Origin: Limanda limanda
Taxonomy: Eukaryota > Chordata > Actinopteri > Pleuronectiformes > Pleuronectidae
DNA length: 64,000 bases
Direction of reading: 5' to 3'
Assembly: GCF_963576545.1 (NCBI RefSeq)
Contig: NC_083636.1
Location: forward strand, 7,505,856 to 7,569,855
How positions within the stretch are numbered: position 1 is the first letter of the stretch; each line of letters opens with the position of its first letter. The position numbers were made by a program, and so were the translations under genes. The notes beneath the pieces were generated by a model. It was not told the DNA's origin. It did not search any database and saw nothing but the letters and a program-made list of their open reading frames with translations. This document shows positions 39,413 through 50,400 of this stretch, piece after piece.

Positions 39413-40816
39413 GTGAGGAGAGAGCTGGAGAAGCTCAAACAGAGGAAATCTGCAGGACCTGATCGCATCAGCCCTCGTGTGCTGAAGGGATGCTCCAGCC
39501 AGCTCTGTGGAGTTCTCCAGCACCTCTTCAACCTGTGCCTACACCTTCAGAGAGTGCCAGTGCTCTGGAAAACATCCTGCCTGGTCCCAGTGCCCAAAAA
39601 AGGACGTCCTGCTGCACTGGAGGACTACAGGCCGGTGGCACTGACCTCTCACATCATGAAGGTCATGGAGAGACTGGTCCTGGCACACCTCAGGCCGCTG
39701 GTGTTCCCATCACAAGACCCCCTGCAGTTTGCATATCAGCCCCATGTTGGGGTTGATGATGCAATCATCTACCTGCTGCAGAAGGCTTATTCCTCCCTGG
39801 ACAGACCCAACACCTCAGTCCGGATCATGTTCTTCGACTTCTCCAGCGCCTTCAACACCATCCAGCCCAGACTGCTGAAGGCCAAACTGGAGGGCACGCA
39901 GGTGAGTGCTCCCCTCATCACTTGGGTCGATGACTATCTGACGGGCAGACCGCAGTTTGTTAGATTACAGAACTGTGTGTCTGGTCGTCTGATCAGTAAC
40001 ATCGGGGCCCCCCAGGGAACTGTACTGTCCCCCTTCCTCTTCACCACATACACTGCTGACTTTCAGCACTGCACTGAGTCGTGTCATCTACAGAAGTTCT
40101 CTGATGACACGGCCATTGTGGGGTGTGTTGAGGGCGGGGGGGAGGCTGAGTACAGGGACCTGGTTGACCGCTTTGTGAAGTGGTGTGGGGAGAACTGCAT
40201 GCAGCTCAACGTGGCGAAGACGAGGGAGATGGTGGTGGACTTCAGGAGGAACAAGCCCCTGCCCTCTCCTGTCTGCATCGGTGGGACGGATGTGGAGGTG
40301 GTGTCGGCATACAAGTACCTGGGTGTCACACTGGACAATAAACTGGACTGGTCCACCAACACACAGGCCGTCTACAAGAAGGGCCTGAGCCGACTTTACT
40401 TCCTGAGGAGGCTCAGGTCCTTCCACGTCTGCAACAAGATGCTGCAGATGTTCTACCAGTCTGTTGTGGCGAGCACCATCTTCTTTGCTGTGGTGTCCTG
40501 GGGTGCGGGCATCAAGGCAAAGGACGCCAACAGACTGAGAAAACTCATCAGGAAAGCAGAGTCTGTGGTTGGCTCTAAGCTTGTCACCCTGGAGGAGGTG
40601 GTGGAGGACAGGATGCTGGCAAAACTGCTGGCAATCATGGACCATCCCTCTCACCCCCTCTACAAAACCCTGGACAAGCTAAGGAGCAGCTTCAGCCACA
40701 GACTCATTCAACCCCGCTGCTCTAAGGAACGATACAGGAAATCGTTCCTCCCAACCGCAATAAGACTGTACAACTCATCCACCTCTGTCAGAGCCACCAT
40801 CACAGAACTGCACTAA
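39413..40816 (+). CDS. LINE reverse transcriptase (467 codons, 5'-truncated)
   Basis: An open frame of 467 codons without internal stops. Reverse-transcriptase landmarks appear in order: KSAGPDRISPRVLK, DYRPVALTSHIMKVMERLV, motif A FFDFSSAFNT, motif B GAPQGTVLSPFLF, motif C SDDTAIVG, then YKYLGVTLDNKLDW and a thumb/C-terminal region ending TELH. The SDD in place of the usual ADD is seen in related fish elements. The first codon listed is GTG and coding similarity appears to begin upstream without a start, so the endonuclease domain has been lost and the element cannot move by itself. The intact frame implies a young insertion. Clade assignment to Rex1/L2 is by recollection of motifs, not by search. 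Confidence 0.88.
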   Translation: MRRELEKLKQRKSAGPDRISPRVLKGCSSQLCGVLQHLFNLCLHLQRVPVLWKTSCLVPVPKKGRPAALEDYRPVALTSHIMKVMERLVLAHLRPLVFPSQDPLQFAYQPHVGVDDAIIYLLQKAYSSLDRPNTSVRIMFFDFSSAFNTIQPRLLKAKLEGTQVSAPLITWVDDYLTGRPQFVRLQNCVSGRLISNIGAPQGTVLSPFLFTTYTADFQHCTESCHLQKFSDDTAIVGCVEGGGEAEYRDLVDRFVKWCGENCMQLNVAKTREMVVDFRRNKPLPSPVCIGGTDVEVVSAYKYLGVTLDNKLDWSTNTQAVYKKGLSRLYFLRRLRSFHVCNKMLQMFYQSVVASTIFFAVVSWGAGIKAKDANRLRKLIRKAESVVGSKLVTLEEVVEDRMLAKLLAIMDHPSHPLYKTLDKLRSSFSHRLIQPRCSKERYRKSFLPTAIRLYNSSTSVRATITELH

Positions 40817-40892
40817 ACCTGTCTCCTTGCACTGTGGATCCTGTACAACACTCCATATACACTTACTTCACATCATATGTGATATGTGTTCA

Positions 40893-41932
40893 CAGTGGCG
40901 GCTGGTGACATTTTTTTGGGGGGGGGCGCACTTGGGCGGCGCGGTTTAAATAGCCCACCGCAATGAGAAAAAAAAAACTCCGGGGTGCTCCGGGGACCTC
41001 CGGTCCGGGACGTCCCCGGGAACGTGCTCCTCCGGGACCGGGGACGCGACCGGAGCACCGTGCACCTCCCCGGGTGCACCTCCCTCCGGTGCTCCCGGTC
41101 CCGGTCCCCGGACCGAGACGTCCCCGGACACGTCCCGGTCTCCGGAGCACCGGAGGGAGGTGCACCCGGGGAGGTGCACGGTGCTCCGGGAGGTGCTCCG
41201 GTCGCGTCCCGGTAGTCCCGGACGTCCCGGTCCCCGGAGAGGTGCTCCGGTGCTCCGGGAGGTGACCGAGACCGGGACATCCCCGGGGACGGTCCCGGAG
41301 GAGCACGTCCCCATGCACGTTAACATGTGGGTAAAAATTTCAGCTGATTATTACTGATCAATAAAACTACACACACGACACAGTAAACAACAATGATTCT
41401 ATCTGTCCACTGTCTGTCCTCTACCTGTCTCACTCAGTGCTCCGGGACCGGAGCTGCACCTCCGTGCAGATTAAAAGTATCTGCTAACTATGCAGCTCCT
41501 GTAGATCAGTGATAAGGTCTCTGATTGGACAGTCCTGTCAGCATGATGTATAAGAAACCCTTTCATTGGCTGTAGGCGCAAGTGAAGTGCGCCCATGGCT
41601 CGAACTGTCATCCGCCATTGAGAAGCTGTCCTTGCTCAAATGTTCCTGCCCCTTTTGTTGGCTTCCATAGACTTCCACTTGCCCGGCGCCCACAGGGAGG
41701 AGTGGCTTCTCTCTCAGTGATAACGAATGGCAAATATATTACCAAATATAATATATTAAGTGGTTTTTGACAGGGGCTTACGGTCTCCGGCACACATTTA
41801 ACGCTTTAAAACAGTACATTTCTTATTAAATTATTTGATATATAATGTTTTTTGACATTTTGACTTTTTTTTTTCATCTCAAAATTGTAGGGTGGGCGGC
41901 GCCCCAGCGCCCTGTATGACGAACCGCCACTG
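40893..41932. mobile_element. Non-autonomous hAT element with perfect 8-bp target duplication
   Basis: Terminal inverted repeats CAGTGGCGG (40893-40901) and CCGCCACTG (41924-41932) are flanked on both sides by TGTGTTCA (40885-40892 and 41933-41940). This is a textbook hAT insertion, placed in the LINE 3' region. It is 1040 bp long, has no transposase frame, and contains the GC-rich foldback at 40980-41320. Confidence 0.9.
41051..41188. repeat. Perfect 45-bp inverted repeat (foldback) inside the hAT element
   Basis: 41051-41095 and 41144-41188 are exact reverse complements separated by 48 bp. The pairing continues imperfectly outwards: ACGTGCTCCTCCGGGACCG near 41029 pairs with CGGTCCCGGAGGAGCACGT near 41290. 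The tract is built from reiterated CTCCGG/CCGGAG words and is very GC-rich in an AT-rich region. Open frames through it are compositional artefacts. Confidence 0.9.
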
Positions 41933-42602
41933 TGTGTTCATATATACCATATTGATATTATATATCATTTTATACAATAATATTGTCTTTTGCACACTGT
42001 CTACATACTCTTAGTATATTATATTACCTATTTCATAGTCAAATACTTATATTCATATTCATACTTCTACTATATATCATAGCATACTCTCTGTATATTC
42101 TTGTTTACGTAAGTCTATATACACAGATTTATACATGTGTACATGTTATAATTACTATTATTATACCACCATTACTATTATATATACTGTTGCTGCCATT
42201 ATTACCATATACTGCTTTTATATTGGTATAATTACTATCATATATAAATATATATTATGTTATATTATATACTATATATACCGTACTATTCTTATATACT
42301 GTCTAACAATACCATTACCATCATATCATCAGTAATTTTACCATCATCTTGCCAATGCACCTTATCTATCTATTTTATTGTATTCTAACAATACCATTAC
42401 CATCATATCATCAGTATTACCATCATCTTGACACTGCACCTTATCTACCTATTTTATTGTATTTTATCTTGTGCTTCTGTTTTTTATTCTTTCTACCTCA
42501 ATATTTTTAATTTTATTCTATTGTATTGTATTGTATTTTATTGTATTCAAATATACCGGCTGCTATGACAACTTAATTTCCCTTTGGGGATGAATAAAGT
42601 AC

Positions 42603-42770
<168 letters not shown>

Positions 42771-43994
42771 AAGATTATATGATCGAACAGCGAGGGTTTA
42801 TAGAGTTCTTGACAGTGTAACTGTTGTTTATGCAACATTAATGAAAGGACAAGTTTAAAAGAAAACATTTATTATGAACATAATAAAATATAAAAACACA
42901 AATTACTAACAAAATATACTAGCTAAACCAAGATGCGTATGTAAATTAGGGTGCTTTCAGAATGGTGGTTTGACCCCCTAAGATAGCACCCCCCTTCTTC
43001 TGCAGAAGTGGTTTTACGACATGCAGTGGGGTCTGAGCTAATGAGGTGAGGAGATATGCGGTGTCTGTGAAAATGCTAATTAGAAAATGGCAGAGTCTGA
43101 GTAGAGCCTAGCTCACATTAACTTTCATTTAGCTTGTAACTACAATAACACCACATATATCAAACTTTAAAAACACCACACAGAATCAAATAAACAGTCT
43201 TGTTTCTAGTCAAGTCTCATTATTAAGCCCAGTATGTTACCAGTCGTAGAACAGGGAGAAAGTTGCTGTGCGGTCCGCCGTTCGTCCTGGCTTTGAAGTC
43301 TCTGGTTCGTGTGGTCTCTGCTTCCGCGGTTCTGTTGAGCTGTGGCTCAGATGCTGGTTCGAAGTTCTTACTTACAGGACACCGAGTCGCTGCAAGGAGT
43401 TCGGAAGAAGCTTGTGATGCGTGGAGATTTCCTTGAGAAGATGAGCTGAAAGCTCGACCTTTGCCCTCCGGTTGTTGGATAGAGAATATTTGAGCTGGAG
43501 GAATCCAGTTTCTCCACTCGCCGATGCAGGAGGAAAGGCCGACAGCCTCCCCCTTTGGAGATGCAGGAGAGACGGCTGGTAGCCTGCTGTCCTCAGTGGT
43601 GGTAGATGGAAAGAGAGTTGAGGAGGAGAAAGCTGGAGCAGCCTTCCGCCCTCCGAGGGATTGGAGAAAGAGAAAGAATTGGGGGAGACGTTCCCTTATA
43701 TTGGGCTGATGACCCTCAGGTCATGTGGCCAGACTAACCAATTGGAGTTGATCCTGATAGAACTTTGCACTTATGTGTGAAGATGCCCAGAGCAGAAGGT
43801 GTCTGTGGCCCCCTGGGAGACTGAGTTCCTTTAATGTCTCAGAACAATGGAACCTGTGGCTTCTTGGGAGATTGAGTTTGCTCCAGCACATGTGGCTTTC
43901 TCAAGACAAAGAACATGTGCTTTCAGGTTTTGACTACCCATACAGGCCGAAAGATAGGCCTGGTTTTTGCACAAAAACCATGTCCCAACATAGA

Positions 43995-44497
43995 CGTCTT
44001 TGGAATTAGAATTAGAATTAAAGGACACATGTTGCGTGCTGTAGTTTTAACATCTGATTGAATGTTTCCCGTCAGGTAACGTTGTTTCCTGTCATCAATA
44101 AGTCACAACATGAAATGATCATAATCTAGAAAGATATTTTACACTCAAGACATATTTGAGGCAAAACTACTTTTCTTTTTTACTGTGTTAAATTCCCATC
44201 ATTTCTATCCCCATTATTTCAGATATCATATCATTCAAAATGTCCAGTAACTATAAGGACGACAGTTCTGTCTGGTGCAGGGACATGTGCTGATTTCTAT
44301 CACGGTGGCTCCACAGCAACAGAAACGTATTAAAGTACAAGCAGCCTCAGAGTTGGGGTGTGAGGTTCCTGTGAAGGAAACTGACCCAGGAAACAGAAAT
44401 GCATAAACACCTCCCTCTCTCATGTTGATAAGGGATGTGTTCCACTGATTCTCCACCTGTCTTGAAGTGTGTCTGAGTGGCGCTGCTGGATGGGACC
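43995..44497. other. Upstream region of the Fc-receptor-like gene
   Basis: No coding sequence seen. It should hold the promoter and 5' UTR of the gene starting at 44498. No confident TATA box was assigned. Confidence 0.4.
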
Positions 44498-47400
44498 ATG
44501 GGGAACTCTTTGCTCCATGTGCTGTCCTTATTCTGTGAGTATCAGAAACTTTTATTCTATGAATGCAAAGTGTTTATTAGATGTTTGTCCAACCACAGCA
44601 ACGGCTGCTGGAACTGAAATGTCTTGATCTATTTGCTGAGGTAACCAGCTGCATGTATTCTGTTTAGGGCTGGGCAACGATAAAAAGTTTTAATCGCGAT
44701 TAATCGCATGATTTCCCCGATTAATCACGATTAATCGCATTTGTATTCGCAAAATCCAATAATGTATTAAAAAGTAGTGTATAGCGCAATTTTATTTTCA
44801 ATGTTCTGCCATATGAACGAAAGTGCCATAACATTTGTTGTGCAAACACTTTTAACATCAGCATTTAATACAGTAGCAGTTAAATAAAATATTCATTGTA
44901 AATCTCAACTTAACAATGTTATCAAAGCAAATACAAAATTAAAGGTCAATGCCACTGCCAGGGCATTAATGTTATCCTCTTCGTTATGAAAAATGTATAC
45001 TCCTCCCTGCGTATAACGTAGTCTGCCGAAGCCTCGCTCCGCTCGCTGTTTCGTTGAGTGATTTGCTGATAACAACTGTGTGTTTTGCATTTAGGTGATA
45101 TTTTAGACTGGAAGTACTCCGGTGATAAGAAAATTCACCTTGGCAGTGGCTACAAATAACTTTGGTTCTGTCGACTCCGCCGTCTGGAAGAACTTTAAAA
45201 TGAAAATGGCCATGTAAAAGCTCCGTACCCTTATCCATGGTTGTTTATCCGCCAATTATTTTCTTTTTTCCTGTTCCGCAGCAGTCAGCAACAGACTTTC
45301 ACAAAATAAAAGCCTGACTTTCACAATAAAACAATAAATAATCAAACCTGAGTTAATGCGAGATAAAATAATTAATCGAGTTAACTCATCACTTGAGTTA
45401 ACTTGATTAAAACGAGTTAACTTGCCCAGCCCTAATTCTGTTACATGCACTTCAATAACTTTTATTTGAGGCTACATTGTTATTGTTGGAGAACCGTTAG
45501 AAAGTGGAAATTATATTTTCTCTAAATGTATTATTTGATGCCCGACACATGAAAAAAGACCAATTTTATCCCTGATTCATTGATTCATTTGCCAAAAGAT
45601 AATTTGATATAAGAAAAGTTGATTTAGAAACAAATCAAACGTTGTGATGTTCTCATGGGAATTATAGACTTTAAAGTTAGTCTGTGAATATTGTCCCGAT
45701 GATTATCAGAGAAACAATCATCTGATCCACATGAATTCAAATAAATGGATCAAACACAGTAGATAACTGATCATTTTAACTTCTTTTATTCATTGAGATG
45801 TTGATTCTCAAGACATTTCATACTTTTGTAAAAATTTTTGATGGGTAGTTTTAATACTACTGCTCATACTAGCTTTTACAATATAACAGTACTTATGTTG
45901 CGGGTGGAAATCACAGGCAGGAGTCGTCGTTCTCAAGTTAAAATTAAGCAGGTTTATTCAGAGGTCACAGGTCAGGAAACTGCGGTGTCCAGCAAATGGT
46001 CATGCATGGTCACTGATCCTACACAGTAAGCTTCACAGGACAAATGGCGCTTAGACAGAGTGCGCACAAAGCTTATATATTGATATACTGGGCATGACAG
46101 AGGTTCTTGTACTCGCGGCAGTGCCTCGTTGGCTGGTTCACAAGGCAGTCCTGCCTTCCTGGCTCGTTGGGTCCTCCTCCTGGCGTTGCGTGTTGATAAT
46201 GATGATCTGCATGCCACTGTTGTGGCCACCAGAGGTCATGAGCATATTGCCTGAGTGTGTGCTCATTACATGTGTGAAGTGAAGGGAAACCAGAGGTCAT
46301 AGTGTCCCGGCCTCAAAGCATTCTAAGACTGATAATTTCACAGGAGAGAGGATATCTCAGAATTTAATATAATGAAGTGATTCATGAAACACTGTGAGAA
46401 AAGGCATGAAAACCTCCCCTATAGTCTAATCTGCTGTGTGGCAGACTCCCTGTTTGATACGGAGCATGAGAATGTTCAATCTTGCAACTAGCTGGAGATG
46501 TGTGTGTGTATCTGACCACACGTTAAAGTGTGTGTATGTCTGAGGTGCATGAAACATAGGGTTTGGCCGAGGTCTGATCCACCTCCTTGTGTGTGTGTGT
46601 GTGAACAGTGGTGTATTGTCAATACTTACTAACAGACTTATTACTAGAGTCTGTACTGTGTTTGATTATTTACCAGGTTTATTAATGTCTGATGAGATAT
46701 CAATGTTTCTTTCAGTGATGAATACTCTCCTCTCCTGTGGACACACTGAATGTGAGTCAGCTCTTTTCTTTATTGATCTCTATCTTCATTAATGGGCCAC
46801 TCTACCGAATTGGTGCAAAGTCAGGTTGGAAATATTTTGAAATTTTGTATGTTTTATTCCCAAAACTTTTTTCCGTATATATATTGTACTATATCTAAAG
46901 TACACATATCTAGTAAAAGAACCGTCAATTTTTATGTTGTATTTTCAGACTGTGTTGGAATGTTTTTCCTCTCCCAAAAATTGTCACTATCAAAACATAG
47001 TAATAAACTACAGTAAAAAAGTATTATTATTAACCTGTTAAAATTGTGTTTCCGTCCTTTCTCTGAAGAGTATTTTTAAAAATATTTCTTGAAGGTTTTC
47101 ACAATTGAATCAATAAAAATGATGAATTATGTTGTACTGTATGTTTAAGGGGGTTTAGTGTCAGAAACCATCACAAATCCATTCACAAATTTTAACTTTT
47201 TACATGGAGAAGGGCAGCAAGGCCATCCTGTGGTCTGACATGTGATTGGCTGAAGGAGACAGAGACTCTGACCAATGAGAGGACAGTTGATGAAACGTTT
47301 CATCATGTTGTTGTTGACACAGACTGAGGATCAGCTGATGCCTTCGTCTTTAATCACATGTTCATTATGACTTGTTTAGCATTTGTGAACACTCTTGGGG

Positions 47401-50400
47401 TGATCTGAACATGCCTCTGTGTGACGTTTTCTGTTGGAGGGATTAAGGTGACGACTTTGTCCACTGTCTACCAGATCTTGTCCTCTAGTCGCGGACAATA
47501 AAAGCGGTTTCGCCCAATGTTGTGCATGACTTTGACCTCAAGGTCAAAATTTTGATCATAGAATTGGAAAAATTGAATAATGGATATGTAAAAATGGTCC
47601 TGTGAGCAGTTTGCAGCATTAAAGTAGTTGTGCAGAACTAGCATCTCATAAGTTGGCAAATTGCAGCAGTGAGATCGGCTTCAGACTGTTGAATAATGTG
47701 CAGTTAAACTAGGCCTGAAGTTGGAACTTTACCATATGTTTCGGTAATGACTGTTTCGGTATTGACAATTATAGCTAACTTTGAGCATAACTAAAGAATG
47801 CTAGCAAGCACATGGCTAGTATACACATCTTTGAAGAGGTGTATACACATAAAAACAAAATACTTTGCATAAAACCCCAAAAAAGTTTACTTAATTGAAG
47901 AGAATATGTGTTCGGTAGTGACAATTCTTAAGGTTACACGCTGATTTTCAGACTTTGGAACACATTTATATCAAAACTATGGGATTTAGCTGCTTACCAT
48001 TCAGCCATGAGGGACAGGGATGCAGTGTCACTGCCTGGTCAAAAATGCAGGGGTGTGGCTAAAAACCAGGCTCAGCCAATGGACTAAAACTCTTGTGTTA
48101 ACGTAGTGACATGAAAACTGGGGACATGATTTTTTGAGTATAGTTTTTTAATTTAAAAATTAAACCCACAATAAATCTAAATCTTACAAGTTCTGTTCAA
48201 ACTTAATCATAAATATCTTTAAAATAAGATAATTGAAAAAAATCGTACAAATTTAAAAAGTGTTATTTACAGAAATTTTAATTTAGATGTCAGGGTGGGG
48301 GACAGCTACTTCCCAATAGAAAGTACCCTATAAATGATGATTTTGTATATATTTAGCTTATCCCTATCTCATTTAATGTCTTGGGTTTAAATATACCATA
48401 ACATATTCTTAGTAAATATCTATGTCTGAATACTTAATTGTTTTGTAAATAGGTTTTCTTGTTGGGGGACCATACTTTGCACCAATTCGGTAAAATGGCC
48501 CTAATATGTATATTTCATCCCATTTTTCTTCCTGTATGTTGTTTATAAGTAAGTATATGAATGAAATGCAAACTTATAGAACAAAACTCTGGTTGGTATT
48601 TCCTCTAACTATGTCCTGTTTGTGCGGGGGGGTAGATGCTGAGTTGACCTTTGAACCCAACTCAACCACTCTAGCACACAGACCCAGAGCCACAGTGAGA
48701 GCATCCAGGACATCCATACCAGTGGGCGGCTCTCTGACTCTGACCTGTTCTGTGGAGGAGTCTGCGGGTTGGAGCTATGATTGGTTCACACGTTCCCCAG
48801 ACGCTGAGGAAACCGCTATCGCAACAAATCCTCTGCAAAACTCTCTGAGCATCTCACAGGGAGGCAGCTACTGGTGCAGGGGAAGAAGGACTCACTCAGA
48901 TTTCTTCTCAGAGAAGAGTCACGTGTATCACATCGACAGAACCTGTGAGTAGCACGCTTTCATGACTGGCTACGATGAAAACAGAACCAGTCAGCAGCAA
49001 TATTAACCAGTTCTCTCTGTTGGTTTTATATTTGTGTTTGAATGTTCAGTGTCCAACAGAAGCTTTGTTGTGCGGCAACACAACTGGACTCAGATATTCA
49101 GCGGTGAGACGATCTCTGTCAGTTGTGAGATCCAGGGAGGAGGAGACACCCAGTGGGAATATGAATGGAGGACAACAAGCTCCCTCCAACCAGTCACTGG
49201 TCCAAACACAGCTCCCACAAACAGTGAATACAGGCTGGGCACTGCCTCTGTTTTCCACAGTGGAGAGTACTGGTGTAAGGCCAGAGCGGACTGGTATTCC
49301 TCAACAGAGTGGAGTGAGGCCTTCCAGCTGAGAGTAACACGTACGTCCAACCATCTTTCAAAACTTCCATCTAGGACGTTACGTCTTCACCTCTTTCTAT
49401 TGGTTGTTCTTGGCAGGATTACGTAAAAACTACTAAACCAATTTCCGCCCAATCCCCAAAAAGCATATGGGTGTGGACCTAAACTGGTCCACATGTAAAT
49501 CAGCTAATGTGGCCCAAATACCTTAAAACCAACCTTGATCTTTCTGGCACACATCAGGTGCTGTAGGCAAAGTGTGATCTGGATGTGGACCTCAAGTGGT
49601 CCATGAATGGTGAACATGGCTCAAACAGCACATAACACATGGGGACCTAACCCTAACCCTTGTGGTTGACACACGGTATTGCTACGGCTCATCTGTGGCC
49701 CGGCTCTGGCAAACAGCAGTGGACTGCCCCAGTGCCATCACTCCATGAGGTGTGTGGGCTGGATGCCAGTGTGACAGTGTGGGACACATCTGGGCCAGAA
49801 GCATTGAGCTATGTGGGGATCAATTAACCTTTTACATGTTGAGATTCATCATTAGACCTTTTTTGTTTTATATATTCTACGATCAGAACTTTGTCCTCTA
49901 CTGAGTGAAACTCTGCTTCATACACTTCAATCTTTTTCCCCATTTAATTTGTCTTTCATTTCTCTCACGCACTTTGAAAGCCGATAAACCCAGGCCCAGG
50001 CTGACTGCCGATAACACAACCATCACAGGAAAGGGAAGCGTAGCACTGAGCTGCTCTGTGGAGAACGCGTCTGAGTGGAGATACGACTGGTTCAGAAGAA
50101 CCTCAGCCTCCTCTGCAGCCCAGATCCTAAGATATAATGAAACAGATGATGAAATCAGCTTCTCAGATGAAGGCATCTACAGCTGCAGAGGACAGAGAGG
50201 AGACACAACCTTCTTCACAGAGGACAGCAACCGAGTCACAATAGAGAACAGAGGTAAGAGTCAATTTAGAAATCCAAAGACTAGTTCCCTCCGCTGTGGA
50301 GGTTATATTCTGTCCCTGGATGTTTCTTTCTTTATTTCTTTGTCAGCACGATTACGCAAAAACTACCGAATGGATTTTCACGAAAACTTGTGACAGAACC

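Noticed and set aside
40088..40654. A 188-residue minus-strand frame.
   Set aside because: Antisense shadow of the LINE reverse transcriptase.
40873..41326. Several overlapping Pro/Arg/Gly-rich open frames on both strands.
   Set aside because: They come from the GC-rich foldback, where stop codons are rare by composition. They have no domain or splice context.
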